Of a DNA stretch of 64,000 bases, positions 1-8,955 are shown piece by piece. Location of the stretch: positions 345,421 through 409,420 of the forward strand of contig JAXMHB010000003.1 in the NCBI GenBank assembly GCA_046346965.1, in the 5' to 3' direction. Both the position numbers and the translations under genes were made by a program. Source of the stretch: JAXMHB01 sp046346965 (GTDB lineage Bacteria; Pseudomonadota; Gammaproteobacteria; Xanthomonadales; SZUA-5). Positions within the stretch are counted from its first letter, which is position 1; each line of letters starts with the position of its first letter. The notes under the pieces are model-generated. The model had not been told where the DNA came from and did no database searches. It saw nothing but the letters and a program-made list of their open reading frames with translations.

Positions 1-49
1 AGACGGCCAGTGCCTGGCTGAGCAACTTCAGGTGCGCGCGCGGCGACAT
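1..49 (-). CDS. Partial gene start, unknown product (runs off left edge)
   Basis: Only the first 16 codons are in the window, beginning MSPRAHLKLLSQALAV and continuing beyond base 1. The start is well supported: on the minus strand a GGAGGA Shine-Dalgarno sequence lies five bases ahead of the ATG. The gene is divergent from the permease at 227, with about 177 bases between them that must hold both promoters. Orphan permeases of that type are often next to a small transcriptional regulator, which is a possible identity, but too little protein is visible to assign it. Confidence 0.5.
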   Translation of the reverse strand, partial: MSPRAHLKLLSQALAV

Positions 50-226
50 GGGAATCCTCCGATTCGGGCAGCAGCGATGCTCGCCGTCCGCTGTTCGCTT
101 CTGCAAGCGCAGGCGTCCGTAGTTGAACAGCGCAGTTGCGCGCGGGCCTGACAGAGCGCTACTAGCGGGGCTGGCTCGTCCCTTGCATTGGCGCCACCAG
201 ATCCGATTGGCGCCGCTGGAGGCCCG

Positions 227-2620
227 ATGCACGCATGGCTGCTGGAACTCCGTCAGGCGCTGCGCCAACTGCGGCGCTACCCGGGCTTCGTGTTGAACGC
301 AATGCTGACCATGGCGCTCGGCATCGCCGGCGTCAGCGCGACCTATGCGCTGGTCGACGCCATCCTGCTGGAGCCGCTGCCGATTCCGAGACCGGATCAG
401 GTCGTGGCGGTGCACCGGCACGCTGCCGGCGAGGCGCAACTGTCACTGCCGGATGTGATCTGGCTGCGCGAGCACTGGCGCAGCGAGGCGATCTCGACGC
501 TGGCGCCGGATTTCGCACTCGACCGCACCGACGGCGAGCTGCCGGTGCGGGTGCGGGCCACCTTGGTGGAAGCCGATTACTTCCGCGTGGTGCCGCTGCC
601 GCCGGTACTGGGTCGGCTGCTGCAGCCGCAGGACGATGCGGTCGGCGCGCCGCCGGTGGTGGTGCTGGGTGAGCGCTACTGGCGCCAGCAGTTTGGCGCC
701 GACCCCGCGGTGCTCGGTCGCGTGCTGCAGTTGTCCGGCATCCGCGCGACGGTGGTCGGCGTCGCCGCCGAGCAGGCCGATGTCGGCGAGTACGGCACCG
801 ATGTGTGGGCGCCGCTGCCGCCCTTTGCACCGTGGGCGCCGGGCTCGCCGGGCTCGAATACTTTCTCGGCGATCGCGCGCCTGCAGGCCGGGCAGGCGCT
901 CGGCAGCGCGCGCGCCGAGTTGCAGACGGTCAGCGCCGAGTTGGCGCGCCTGCGCGACAACCCCGGCAAGGTGCTGGATGCCACGCCCTGGCTGGTCTTC
1001 CACACCGAGCCCGCACGCCGCGGTCTGTGGCTGCTGCTCGGCGCCGCCGCGCTGCTGCTGGTGCTGGCGACGGCCAATGTCGCCGCCTTGGTGCTGGTGC
1101 GCACCGTCCGGCGCGATTCGGAACTCTCGCTGCGGCAGGCGCTCGGCGCCACCCGCGGCGCGATCCTGCGCCAGCTGCTGGCCGAGGGTCTGTGGTTGGG
1201 CGCCGGCGGCGCGCTGATCGGCATCGCGCTGGCCTGGCTGGCCTTCGGCTGGATAGGCCATCAGGCGGCGCTGCCGCGGATCGCGGGCGCCGACCTGGAT
1301 GCCTCGGTGCTGGCGGTCACGCTGCTGATTACCTTGCTGAGCGTTTTGCTGTTCAGCGCCCTGCCGGCCTGGCGCGTGCGCAGCGCGCGCGCGACCACGC
1401 GCGCGCAGGGCATCGGCCAGGGCCGCAACGAGGGCCGCAGTTTGCGCGCGCTGATCACGCTCGAGGTGACGCTGGCCAGCGCGCTGCTCGGCTCGGCGCT
1501 GCTGCTGGCGCAGAGCTTTCTGTCACTGAGCGGTCTGCCGCTCGGCTTCGATCCCGGCGGCGTGACCACCGGTGAGGTGGTGCTGCCAGAGGCCCGTTTT
1601 GCCGATCGCGAGGCGCAGACGCGCGCCTTCGACGCGATGGTCGACGCCCTCGGCGCGGCGCCGGGCGTACGCACGGCGGCGATGGTCGTCAGCCCACCGC
1701 TGATCGATGGGCAAAGCGTCAGCCACACCCTGCTGATCGAGGGACGCGAGCTCGGCGATGCCAATGCCGCTTACCGTCCTTTTGTCGGCGACTACTTCCG
1801 CGCGATGGGACTGGCGCTCCGCAGCGGGCGCAGCGTGCAACCGGGCGATGCCGGCGGCGAGCGCATCGCCTGGGTCAACGAGGCCTTCGTGCGTCGCTAC
1901 CTGGACGGACAGGACCCGCTGCAGGCGCGCGTCGCCTGGCTGCCAGGCGAGGCCGGCCCGGACCCGCAGCCGCGCTGGATGCGCGTGGTGGGCGTGGTCA
2001 GCGATGTGCGTGGCAGCAGCTGGCGCGCGGACGACCGCCCCAGCGTGTACGCCCCCTACGCCCAGCGCGAGGCGAACTGGATCGGCTTTGGCACGCTGGT
2101 CGCGCGCGTCGAGGGTGATCCGGGCGCCTATCGCGAGACGCTGGCCCGCGCGGTCACCGCGGGCGACCCGGCGCTGGCGCTCGGCGAGGTCGCCACCATG
2201 CGGGATCGCGAGGATCAGGCCCTGGCCAGCGACCGCTATCTGCTGCAACTGGTCGGGCTGTTTGCCGCGCTGGCGCTGCTGCTCGGCCTGCAGGGCGTGT
2301 TCAGCGTGGTCGCCTTTGCCGCCGAGCAGCGCCGCAGCGAGATCGGCGTGCGGCTGGCGCTGGGCGCGCGGCCGGCGCAGGCGATGCAGGTGCTGATCCG
2401 CAGCACGCTGCCGCAGATCGTGGCGGGCGTGCTGCTCGGCCTGCTGTTGACGATGTTGGCAGCACGCGTGCTCGGCAGCCTGCTCTACGGCGTCACGCCC
2501 TACGATCCGCGCGTGCTGACGCTCACTGCCTTGGTGCTGCTTGCGGCGGCCGGTGTCGCCGCCTGGTGGCCGGCGCGCAGCGCCAGCCGCCTCGATCCCG
2601 CCAGCACGCTGCGCGGCTGA
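227..2620 (+). CDS. ABC transporter permease, duplicated FtsX/MacB (ADOP) type
   Basis: Inner-membrane permease of about 797 residues with the layout of the orphan duplicated MacB/FtsX permeases. An N-terminal membrane helix (LNAMLTMALGIAGVSATYAL) is followed by a periplasmic MacB-like core domain (about 60-260), three helices, a second periplasmic domain (about 440-660) and a final three-helix FtsX block containing RSEIGVRLALGA. The closing segment is LYGVTPYDPRVLTLTAL followed by WWPARSASRLDPASTLR, typical of the family. I start it at the ATG with GGAGG four bases upstream; a TTG 39 bases earlier is less likely. No ATP-binding subunit is adjacent, which is common for this type. The exported substrate cannot be told. 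Confidence 0.85.
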   Translation: MHAWLLELRQALRQLRRYPGFVLNAMLTMALGIAGVSATYALVDAILLEPLPIPRPDQVVAVHRHAAGEAQLSLPDVIWLREHWRSEAISTLAPDFALDRTDGELPVRVRATLVEADYFRVVPLPPVLGRLLQPQDDAVGAPPVVVLGERYWRQQFGADPAVLGRVLQLSGIRATVVGVAAEQADVGEYGTDVWAPLPPFAPWAPGSPGSNTFSAIARLQAGQALGSARAELQTVSAELARLRDNPGKVLDATPWLVFHTEPARRGLWLLLGAAALLLVLATANVAALVLVRTVRRDSELSLRQALGATRGAILRQLLAEGLWLGAGGALIGIALAWLAFGWIGHQAALPRIAGADLDASVLAVTLLITLLSVLLFSALPAWRVRSARATTRAQGIGQGRNEGRSLRALITLEVTLASALLGSALLLAQSFLSLSGLPLGFDPGGVTTGEVVLPEARFADREAQTRAFDAMVDALGAAPGVRTAAMVVSPPLIDGQSVSHTLLIEGRELGDANAAYRPFVGDYFRAMGLALRSGRSVQPGDAGGERIAWVNEAFVRRYLDGQDPLQARVAWLPGEAGPDPQPRWMRVVGVVSDVRGSSWRADDRPSVYAPYAQREANWIGFGTLVARVEGDPGAYRETLARAVTAGDPALALGEVATMRDREDQALASDRYLLQLVGLFAALALLLGLQGVFSVVAFAAEQRRSEIGVRLALGARPAQAMQVLIRSTLPQIVAGVLLGLLLTMLAARVLGSLLYGVTPYDPRVLTLTALVLLAAAGVAAWWPARSASRLDPASTLRG

Positions 2621-2626
2621 GGCCGC

Positions 2627-4144
2627 TCAGGGCAACGCCATCTCCGCGTGATAGGCGCTGACGCGATTGGCGCCAGCCTGTTTGGCGGCATACATCGCCG
2701 CGTCGGCGTGGCGCTGCAGGGTCGCCGCGTCATCGCCGTCGTCCGGGTAGACGGCCACACCGATACTGGCGGAGAGCTGACAGCGCGCACTGCCGATGGG
2801 ATACGGCGCTGCCAGCGCGGCGCGGATCTGCTCGGCGACATTCAGTGCGTCAGCGGTCGCGCCGATCTTGGGCAGCAGCACGACGAACTCATCGCCACCG
2901 ACCCGGGCGACCGTGTCGGAGGCCCGCAGGCAGCTCTGCATACGGTTGGCGGCCAACTTCAAGACCGCATCGCCGGCGGCGTGTCCATGGTGGTCATTGA
3001 TCCATTTGAATCGATCCAGATCCAGCACCATCAGTGCCAGCGGCGTGCTGTTGCGGCGCGCCAGTGACAGCGATTGCTGCAGGCGATCAGCCAGCAGCAC
3101 ACGATTGGGAAGATCGGTGAGCAGATCGTATTCGGCCAAATGATGGATCTGCGCCTCGCTACGACGGCGTTCGCTGATATCGCGGGTGACACCGACCGCA
3201 CCGACGCAGCGTCCGTGTTCGTACATTCCGCTGATCGACATCTCGACCCATACCGTGGCGCCACTGCGCGTCGTCTGTTCGAACTCGCCGCAGTACTCCT
3301 CCAGCGGCTGGCCCGAGGTGGCTGCCTCGCGCGCTCGCTTCAGCAGCGCCTGCGCTTGCGCCAGCGAGGCCGGCGTCAGCATGCTCTCCAGCGTCTGGCC
3401 ATAGGACTGTTCTGGCGTGTAGCCGCGCAGCTTCTCCACCGCCGGACTGACATAGGTCAGCTTGCCGTCCAAATCCATGGACCAAATGACGTCCCGGCTG
3501 TGCTCGGTCAGCAGCCGCAGGCGCGCCTCGCTCTCGCGCAGCGCTTCATGGATCAGGTGCTGCTCGGTGACATCGAGCAGGGAGCCCACGCTGCAGGCAA
3601 CCCCACCGAGGCGCGTCACGCCGGCAACGACGGAGGCCCAGCGCGTGAGTCCGTCGGCGGTCAACAGGCGCAGCTCATAGCGTACGGGCACGAACTCCCC
3701 GCGCAATCGTGCCCCTGCCCGCTGACGGGCGAGCTCGCGGTCCTCCGGATGCACGAACTCCAGGTGGCGCATCGCCAACAGGGCTTCACGGCTGTATCCC
3801 GTGATCCTGCTCATCCCCGGATTGACCTCACGGAAGCGCTCGCCGTCGAATAGGAACACGCCGATCGCAGTGGTGTCGGTCAGCGCACGAAAGCGCGCCT
3901 CGCTGTCGGTCAACTCCGCAAGCAGCTGGCTTTTCTCAGCAATCAGCTGCTGCTGGACGCGATGCACGCGCGCCGACCAGATTTGCATCAGCGTCAGGAT
4001 CGCCAGCGAACACATCGACAGAATCAGCGCATGGTCGCCCAGTCCACGGGCCGCCGCCAACGCAGCCCAGGCCGGCGCAGACACCAAAATGACGACTGCG
4101 AAGCCCCAGGGCCCCGCGCCTCCAATCCGCATCGATGGACTCAT
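2627..4144 (-). CDS. Membrane-anchored PAS-PAS-GGDEF diguanylate cyclase
   Basis: Predicted to make the second messenger cyclic di-GMP from two GTP. Two N-terminal hydrophobic segments (GFAVVILVSAPAWAALAA and LILSMCSLAILTLMQIW) anchor it in the inner membrane. A short coiled segment leads into two PAS sensor domains (about 80-200 and 205-325), then a GGDEF domain in the last 165 residues. The active-site loop is intact (RVGGDEFVVLLPK) and an RASD motif stands five residues before it, the usual position of the inhibitory c-di-GMP-binding I-site, so product inhibition is likely. No EAL domain is present. I use the ATG at 4144; TTG and GTG codons up to seven codons upstream are alternatives. It is convergent with the permease, six bases away. 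Confidence 0.9.
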   Translation of the reverse strand: MSPSMRIGGAGPWGFAVVILVSAPAWAALAAARGLGDHALILSMCSLAILTLMQIWSARVHRVQQQLIAEKSQLLAELTDSEARFRALTDTTAIGVFLFDGERFREVNPGMSRITGYSREALLAMRHLEFVHPEDRELARQRAGARLRGEFVPVRYELRLLTADGLTRWASVVAGVTRLGGVACSVGSLLDVTEQHLIHEALRESEARLRLLTEHSRDVIWSMDLDGKLTYVSPAVEKLRGYTPEQSYGQTLESMLTPASLAQAQALLKRAREAATSGQPLEEYCGEFEQTTRSGATVWVEMSISGMYEHGRCVGAVGVTRDISERRRSEAQIHHLAEYDLLTDLPNRVLLADRLQQSLSLARRNSTPLALMVLDLDRFKWINDHHGHAAGDAVLKLAANRMQSCLRASDTVARVGGDEFVVLLPKIGATADALNVAEQIRAALAAPYPIGSARCQLSASIGVAVYPDDGDDAATLQRHADAAMYAAKQAGANRVSAYHAEMALP

Positions 4145-4310
4145 TCCCGTCGGTCCCGTCACCAACGCAGACGGATTTTAGTGGGGTTGGGTAGCTACCC
4201 TTCGACTCAGATCAAGGCAACATCGAAACTCTGTGAAGTTTGGTGACTACCTTGTACGAATGCCCCCGAAGCTGCGCTCGGCGCAAGTATCCGCATGCAG
4301 GCCGATGCGC

Positions 4311-5033
4311 TCACCGCCCTCCGGCCGCCAGGAGCTGGCCTTCGCCAGCGGCGGCGTGCCAGGCGTTCTCGATGCCGTCAAAGTCGCGATTGCTCTCGGC
4401 CAGCAGCACCAGCGCGCCCTGGGCGTAGGGCAAGGTGCGCACGGCCACCATGTCGTGCCGCGTATCCATGCGCTCCACGGCCGTTTCGCCGGGCAGGTAC
4501 ATCACCGTGACCGGCCCCTGCGGCGCCTGCATGACCATGTGCACCGACCAGCGGCGATCCAGCGGACAGCGATTCAAATAGCTGATGGCGAGCGCATCCG
4601 ACTTCAGCTGCAGACCGGCCTCGGCGAACATGCGCTCGACCAGCGGCTGCGGCACGCGCCCGGTGCGGGTGAGGGCGTAAGGTTCATGCGAGAGATGCTG
4701 CACGGTGACGGCAATCAACTCACCCGTGCCCGCCGCCGGTGCTCGCCAGTACCAGCCCAGCGACAGCGCCAGCACCGACAACGAGGCCGCCAGTGCCAAC
4801 GGCCAGCGCCAGCGCTGCGGCGCGCGCGGCGACGCTGGCAGCGCCGCCAGCACGCGCTCAGCCAGATCCTCTGGCACCGGCACCGCCAGCGCGCGCGCAA
4901 TCTGGTTCTCCAAAGCCAGCGCTTCTGCCAGCCGCGCCGGCGCATCGTCGCAGACGCGCGCGGAGGCCGCGTCGACCAGCTCGGGCGCGCGTGGGTCCAC
5001 CAGCAACTGGCGCCGGAACTCAGAGCAATTCAT
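4311..5033 (-). CDS. DUF3379-type membrane protein, probable anti-sigma partner
   Basis: Protein of 240 residues that starts MNCSEFRRQLLVDPRAP, has a cytoplasmic N-terminal part of about 75 residues, one membrane helix (LALAASLSVLALSLGWYW) and a C-terminal periplasmic domain. Its start overlaps the end of the ECF sigma gene by 14 bases, so the two are translationally coupled. The N-terminal cytoplasmic half next to an ECF sigma factor fits an anti-sigma factor, which is inference; the family itself (DUF3379) is of unknown function. No typical zinc-binding HxxxCxxC anti-sigma motif is present. Confidence 0.7.
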   Translation of the reverse strand: MNCSEFRRQLLVDPRAPELVDAASARVCDDAPARLAEALALENQIARALAVPVPEDLAERVLAALPASPRAPQRWRWPLALAASLSVLALSLGWYWRAPAAGTGELIAVTVQHLSHEPYALTRTGRVPQPLVERMFAEAGLQLKSDALAISYLNRCPLDRRWSVHMVMQAPQGPVTVMYLPGETAVERMDTRHDMVAVRTLPYAQGALVLLAESNRDFDGIENAWHAAAGEGQLLAAGGR

Positions 5034-5535
5034 GAACTTTCCCCTGCTGATCGCCGCGCAGCAGCGCCTTCAACTTGGCACGCGCCCGGAACAACTGTGT
5101 CATCACCGCCGGCGCGCTGATCCCGAGCTGCGAGGCGATTTCCTCGCAGCTGAAGCCGCCCACCAGTTGCAGCAGCAGCGGCTCCCGATACTTGACCTCG
5201 ATGCGCCCGATGGCGTCGCGCATCTCCTGGATCTCGCTCAGTTCCTGCGCGCTCAAGGCGTCGCCGTCCTCGATCATGAGCTCGGCGATGTCGTCCATCG
5301 GCGGCGTCTTGCGCTCGTAGATGCGCGCATGTTCGCGGCGCACGATGGTCATCAGCCAGGCTTTGGCGGCCTTGTCGTCGCGCAAATCCGCTAGCGAGCG
5401 CCAGGCGCGCAGGAAGCTCTCCTGCACCAGATCCTGGGCCAATGCCTCGTCGCGGCACAGCCACCAGGCAAAGCGGTACAGATCGGGCGTCAGGCGCCGT
5501 ACCAGTTGGTCGAACTCAGAGCGTTTGCTGTGCAT
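5020..5535 (-). CDS. ECF-type RNA polymerase sigma factor
   Basis: Sigma factor of 171 residues with region 2 in the first half (LYRFAWWLCRDEALAQDLVQ then SFLRAWRSL) and region 4 in the second half (GGFSCEEIASQLGISAPAV, then FRARAKLKALL). The open frame extends 41 codons further upstream, but the ATG at 5535 gives the normal family length and puts region 2 at the right place. It is transcribed first in a two-gene unit with the DUF3379 protein, which it overlaps by 14 bases. It is divergent from ridA, with about 120 bases between the two starts. The stimulus it answers is unknown. Confidence 0.88.
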   Translation of the reverse strand: MHSKRSEFDQLVRRLTPDLYRFAWWLCRDEALAQDLVQESFLRAWRSLADLRDDKAAKAWLMTIVRREHARIYERKTPPMDDIAELMIEDGDALSAQELSEIQEMRDAIGRIEVKYREPLLLQLVGGFSCEEIASQLGISAPAVMTQLFRARAKLKALLRGDQQGKVHELL

Positions 5536-5656
5536 GCGGGACCAGACCGAGGCAAGGCGTTTTGGCTTACACGTGCAGCGCAGCGCGCCCGCGCGCGTCT
5601 GCAAGGCGCCCGCCGGCACTGCTACCATCTGTGATCGCTCCAGCAGGAAGATTGCC

Positions 5657-6004
5657 ATGATTCAACGATTTGACGTAGGCGCGCGCATGTCCGAGATGGC
5701 CGTGCATCAGGGTGTGGTCTATCTGGCCGGACAGATTGCCGAGGACGCCAGCGCCGATGCGCGCGGGCAGACCGAGCAAGTGCTGGCGGCGATCGATGCC
5801 TTGCTGGCGCGCGCCGGCAGTGACAAGACGCGCATCCTGCGGGCGCAGATCTTTTTGGCGGACATCGCCGATTTTGCCGCCATGAACGCCGCCTGGGACG
5901 CCTGGGTGGTGCCGGGACACACGCCGCCGCGCGCCACCGTGCAGGCCGCGCTGGCGCGCCCGGAGTGGAAGGTGGAAATCGTCGTCACCGCGGCAGCGGG
6001 CTGA
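5657..6004 (+). CDS. RidA family enamine/imine deaminase
   Basis: Cytoplasmic protein of 115 residues of the RidA/YjgF/UK114 family, whose members hydrolyse reactive 2-aminoacrylate-type enamines and imines. The family features are visible: an N-terminal strand with HQGVVYLAGQIAEDASADA, the central Gln-Thr-Glu-Gln helix, and the C-terminal PPRATVQAALARPEWKVEI in which the Arg is the substrate-carboxylate binder of active RidA proteins. The family normally has 110-140 residues. The ATG at 5657 was chosen because the reading frame upstream is only the antisense of the sigma gene. DUF1287 follows after four bases, so the two are probably co-transcribed. Confidence 0.88.
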   Translation: MIQRFDVGARMSEMAVHQGVVYLAGQIAEDASADARGQTEQVLAAIDALLARAGSDKTRILRAQIFLADIADFAAMNAAWDAWVVPGHTPPRATVQAALARPEWKVEIVVTAAAG

Positions 6005-6008
6005 TCCC

Positions 6009-6638
6009 GTGCGCCGCTGGGCCGGCCTGCTCGCCGCGCTGCTGTGCGCCAGCGCGGCGGCCGCCGATCGCGCCTGTCTGGCCGCGGCCGCGCGCAGCCA
6101 GGTCGGCGTCACGCTGCACTACGACCCCGCCTACACCCAGCTCGCCTATCCGCTCGGCGATGTGCCGATCGAGCGCGGCGTCTGTACCGATGTGCTGATC
6201 CGCGCCTACCGGCAGTTCGGCATCGATCTGCAGCAGCGCGTCCACGAGGACATGCGCGCGCATTTCGATCGCTATCCGCGCAACTGGGGACTGCAGCGTC
6301 CCGACCGCAACATCGACCACCGGCGCGTGCCCAATCTGGCGACCTTTTTCGCCCGTCACGGCGAGCGACTCGCCATCGACCAGAGCGACGACGAGTGGCA
6401 GGCCGGCGACATCGTCGTCTGGCGCCTCGCCAGCGGTGTGCCGCATATCGGCCTCGTCTCCGAACACCGCAGCGTGACGGGCGTGCCGCTGGTGCTGCAC
6501 AACATCGGCCGCGGCACCCGGGAAGAGGACGTGCTGCACGCCTACACCATCACCGGGGCCTACCGCTATCGCCCCGACGCGCTGGCCGAGGGCTGTCCGG
6601 CACCGCCGCGCGCGGATGCCGGCGCCCGCCCTCGCTAA
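6009..6638 (+). CDS. DUF1287 secreted protein (YijF-like)
   Basis: Protein of 209 residues beginning with GTG, with a short signal peptide (LLAALLCASAAAA). The mature part matches the DUF1287 family: ARSQVGVTLHYDPAY, then ERGVCTDVLIRAYRQFGIDL, then RNWGLQRPDRNIDHRRVPNL, then GDIVVWRLASGVPHIGLVSE. A Cys (about residue 59), an invariant His-Ile segment and a second His near the end resemble the catalytic order of NlpC/P60-like thiol hydrolases, so a role on cell-wall peptides is possible but unproved. It lies four bases after ridA and twenty before tatD and is probably in the same transcript. Confidence 0.8.
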   Translation: MRRWAGLLAALLCASAAAADRACLAAAARSQVGVTLHYDPAYTQLAYPLGDVPIERGVCTDVLIRAYRQFGIDLQQRVHEDMRAHFDRYPRNWGLQRPDRNIDHRRVPNLATFFARHGERLAIDQSDDEWQAGDIVVWRLASGVPHIGLVSEHRSVTGVPLVLHNIGRGTREEDVLHAYTITGAYRYRPDALAEGCPAPPRADAGARPR

Positions 6639-6657
6639 CCTCTACTGCTCCAGTCCC

Positions 6658-7446
6658 ATGCATCTGATTGATATCGGCGCCAATCTCACCCACGAATCCT
6701 TTGCCCACGACCTCGACAGCGTGCTCGACCACGCGCGGGCGGTGGGCATCCGCACCCTGCTGGTCACCGGCGCCAGCGAACAGGCCAGCGTCGAAGCGCA
6801 TGCACTGGCGCGCCGCTGGCCGCGTTTTCTCTACGCCACCGCCGGCGTGCATCCGCACCACGCGGCGGACTACACCAGCGAGACCCACGACACGCTGCGG
6901 CAGTTGCACGCGCAGCCCGAGGTGCTGGCCGTCGGCGAGACTGGACTCGACTATTTCCGCGATCTGTCGCCGCGCGCGACCCAGCAGTGGGCTTTCGAGC
7001 AGCAGCTGGAACTGGCGCTGGCCTGCGGCAAACCCTTGTTTCTGCACCAACGCGACGCGCACGAGGACTTTCTGGCCATCCTCAAATCGGTGCGCGATCG
7101 GCTGGCGGCCTGCGTGGTGCATTGCTTCACCGCCGGCGCGCGCGAGCTGCACGACTACCTGGACCTCGACTGCCATATCGGCATCACCGGCTGGATCTGC
7201 GACGAGCGCCGCGGCAGCCATCTGCTGGAACTGGTGCGCCAGATCCCTGCCGATCGCCTGATGATCGAAACCGACGCGCCGTATCTGCTGCCGCGCAACA
7301 TCCGACCGAAGCCGAAGACCCATCGAAACGAGCCGCGCTACCTGCCTTATGTGCTGGAAGCCGTGGCCGCGGCCCGCGGTGAAAGCGTGGAGACGGTGGC
7401 CGCAGCAACCACTGCCACCGCCCAGGCCTTCTTCCGGATTCCCTGA
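6658..7446 (+). CDS. tatD: TatD family metal-dependent hydrolase
   Basis: Cytoplasmic TIM-barrel hydrolase/3'-5' DNase of 262 residues, the usual size. The metal-binding signatures are present in order: IDIGANLTH at the N-terminus, AGVHPHHA (about residue 63), VGETGLDYFRD (about 93), a His in PLFLHQRD (about 130), CFTAG (about 157) and the last Asp in IETDAPYLLP (about 205). The ATG at 6658 is used; a frame extension to 6616 would add 14 residues absent from the family. The family repairs oxidative DNA damage and trims DNA and RNA ends. Confidence 0.92.
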   Translation: MHLIDIGANLTHESFAHDLDSVLDHARAVGIRTLLVTGASEQASVEAHALARRWPRFLYATAGVHPHHAADYTSETHDTLRQLHAQPEVLAVGETGLDYFRDLSPRATQQWAFEQQLELALACGKPLFLHQRDAHEDFLAILKSVRDRLAACVVHCFTAGARELHDYLDLDCHIGITGWICDERRGSHLLELVRQIPADRLMIETDAPYLLPRNIRPKPKTHRNEPRYLPYVLEAVAAARGESVETVAAATTATAQAFFRIP

Positions 7447-7457
7447 GCGGGGTTCGA

Positions 7458-7473
7458 AAAACCGGCGGGTTTT
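7458..7473. terminator. Possible two-way terminator between tatD and EEP gene
   Basis: AAAACC, loop GGCG, GGTTTT forms a six-base stem flanked by A- and T-runs in both directions. It sits in the 44-base gap between two convergent genes, where a shared terminator would be expected. The stem is short, so this is tentative. Confidence 0.35.
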
Positions 7474-7490
7474 GCAGACCTCGCCTCGGT

Positions 7491-8297
7491 TCAGCGACTG
7501 AAACGCACGCCCTCAGGCAGCACGATCTCCACGGTCACCGGCAAGTGATCGGACAGCTTCAGCGGCGGCGCCTCGTAGCGGGTGGCCTGGATGTCGCCGG
7601 AAATCAGGATGTGATCGATGGCGCGCTCGGGCTGCCAGGCCGGATAGGTGGCGAGCGCCTGCGGGCCGGGCACGCGCAGCCCGCTGCGCTCCATGAAGCG
7701 GCGGAAACTCGGATTGCTGGGCTGGCAGTTGAAATCGCCCATCAGCACAACGTGCCGGTAGGGATCGAGCAACTCGCGCAGGAAATCGAACTGCGTGGCC
7801 CGCGCCTGAGCGCCCAGCGAGAGATGTGAGATCACCACCGCCAGCGACTCGCGTCCGTCCCCGTACACCGCCAGCAGCGCGCCGCGGCCCTTGATCCGCC
7901 CCGGCAGCGCATGTTCTTCCACCTGGGTCGGCGAGGCGCGCGAGAGCAGACAGTTGCTGGACTCGGCAATGCGGCCGATGCGCCGATTGCGCTGCTGCCA
8001 CCAGTACGGAAAGGCGGCGACGTCGGCCAGATAGGCGGCCTGATTCATGAAGCCCGAGCGCAGGCTGCCGCCGTCGACCTCCTGCAGCGCCGCGATATCC
8101 ACATCGGCCAACAGGCGCGCCAACTCCGACAGATTCTTGTGCTTGCCGGGATCCGGCAGCACGTGACGCCAGCTACGCGTCAGGTACTCGCCGAAGTTCT
8201 GCTGGGCATTGCCGGCATGAATGTTGAAGCAAAAAAGACGAAGGCGCGCCCCGTGGGGACGCGCCTCCTTCTTGTCACTGACAGCCGTGCGGGCCAT
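7491..8297 (-). CDS. Endonuclease/exonuclease/phosphatase (EEP) family protein
   Basis: Protein of about 268 residues with the complete set of EEP catalytic motifs: LFCFNIHAG near the N-terminus, ALQEVDGG, a central Arg/Tyr region, VVISHLSLG, VLMGDFNCQPSN, AIDHILIS and LSDHLPVTVEI. These coordinate Mg and hydrolyse phosphodiesters of nucleic acids or lipids; the substrate is not evident and no signal peptide is seen. The start is ATG 8297 or the GTG just before it, with no clear ribosome site. It follows dsbA after about 20 bases, an order conserved in Xanthomonadales. The codons for residues about 8-22 lie inside a strong terminator-like hairpin. Confidence 0.85.
   Translation of the reverse strand: MARTAVSDKKEARPHGARLRLFCFNIHAGNAQQNFGEYLTRSWRHVLPDPGKHKNLSELARLLADVDIAALQEVDGGSLRSGFMNQAAYLADVAAFPYWWQQRNRRIGRIAESSNCLLSRASPTQVEEHALPGRIKGRGALLAVYGDGRESLAVVISHLSLGAQARATQFDFLRELLDPYRHVVLMGDFNCQPSNPSFRRFMERSGLRVPGPQALATYPAWQPERAIDHILISGDIQATRYEAPPLKLSDHLPVTVEIVLPEGVRFSR
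8231..8274 (-). terminator. Strong intrinsic terminator downstream of dsbA, inside the next gene
   Basis: On the minus strand a long GC-rich hairpin (arms containing GGCGCG and CGCGCC, inner CCCC/GGGG, outer AAGAAGGA paired imperfectly with TTCGTCTT) is followed at once by six T. It stands 43 to 86 bases beyond the dsbA stop codon, where an intrinsic terminator would be expected, yet it is within the first 25 codons of the EEP gene. It may act as an attenuator that lets only part of the dsbA transcripts continue. Confidence 0.75.
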
Positions 8298-8316
8298 CAC
8301 GATGGTGTCGTGCGTC

Positions 8317-8955
8317 TTAGCTGCCCGACTTGGCCGCGCGTTCCTTGGCCACCAGGTAATCGATCAGCGGCGCCACGTTCTGATGGCCGCCAGCGCTCGA
8401 CACATCGAAGCGGTACTTGCCGTTGATGATGATCGACGGCGTGCCCTGCACACCCCAGCGCGGCAGCATGCTGTTGGAACGGCCGATCTTGGTGTTGACG
8501 GCAAAGGAGTTGGCCGCGCTCAGGAACTGCTCCTTGGTCACGCCAAACTGGGTGTACCACTGTGCGATGTCTTCCATCGACTGCATCTGCGTGTGCTGCT
8601 TGTGCAGCGCATCGAACATCGCCTCGTGAGACTTCTCCAGGATGCCGAGGGTATCGGCGGCGAAAAAGGCGCGGGCAAAGGCCTCGGCGGCCGGGTTCCA
8701 GGCAGCCGGGAAGCCCGAATAGGCCACGTCCGCCGGCGCGGTCGCCTTCCACTTGACCAGGTAAGGCTCCAGGTCATAGCAGTGCGGGCAGGTGTACATG
8801 AAAATTTCGAGCACTTCGATCTTGTTGCCGGAGCTGGTCGGCTGCGGCGGATCGATGGCGTAGTAGTGCTTGCCGAGCTGGAACGGTTCGGCCGGCTGGG
8901 CCCATGCCGGGGCGGCCATGGCAAAGGCGAGGAGAATCAGGGCTACGAAACGCAT
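8317..8955 (-). CDS. dsbA: Periplasmic thiol:disulfide interchange protein DsbA
   Basis: Exported thioredoxin-fold oxidase of 212 residues that introduces disulfide bonds into periplasmic proteins. A cleavable signal peptide (MRFVALILLAFAMAAPAWA) is followed by the active site YTCPHCYDLEP with Cys56 and Cys59 and by the cis-Pro loop GVQGTPSIIING. The helical insertion between them is of DsbA type. The start at 8955 follows an AGGA sequence; the frame extends 17 codons upstream without signal-peptide character. It lies between cytochrome c4 and the EEP gene on the same strand. Confidence 0.93.
   Translation of the reverse strand: MRFVALILLAFAMAAPAWAQPAEPFQLGKHYYAIDPPQPTSSGNKIEVLEIFMYTCPHCYDLEPYLVKWKATAPADVAYSGFPAAWNPAAEAFARAFFAADTLGILEKSHEAMFDALHKQHTQMQSMEDIAQWYTQFGVTKEQFLSAANSFAVNTKIGRSNSMLPRWGVQGTPSIIINGKYRFDVSSAGGHQNVAPLIDYLVAKERAAKSGS

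Noticed and set aside
7450..7460. GGTTCGAA resembling a tRNA T-loop
   Set aside because: No acceptor stem, anticodon arm or CCA around it.
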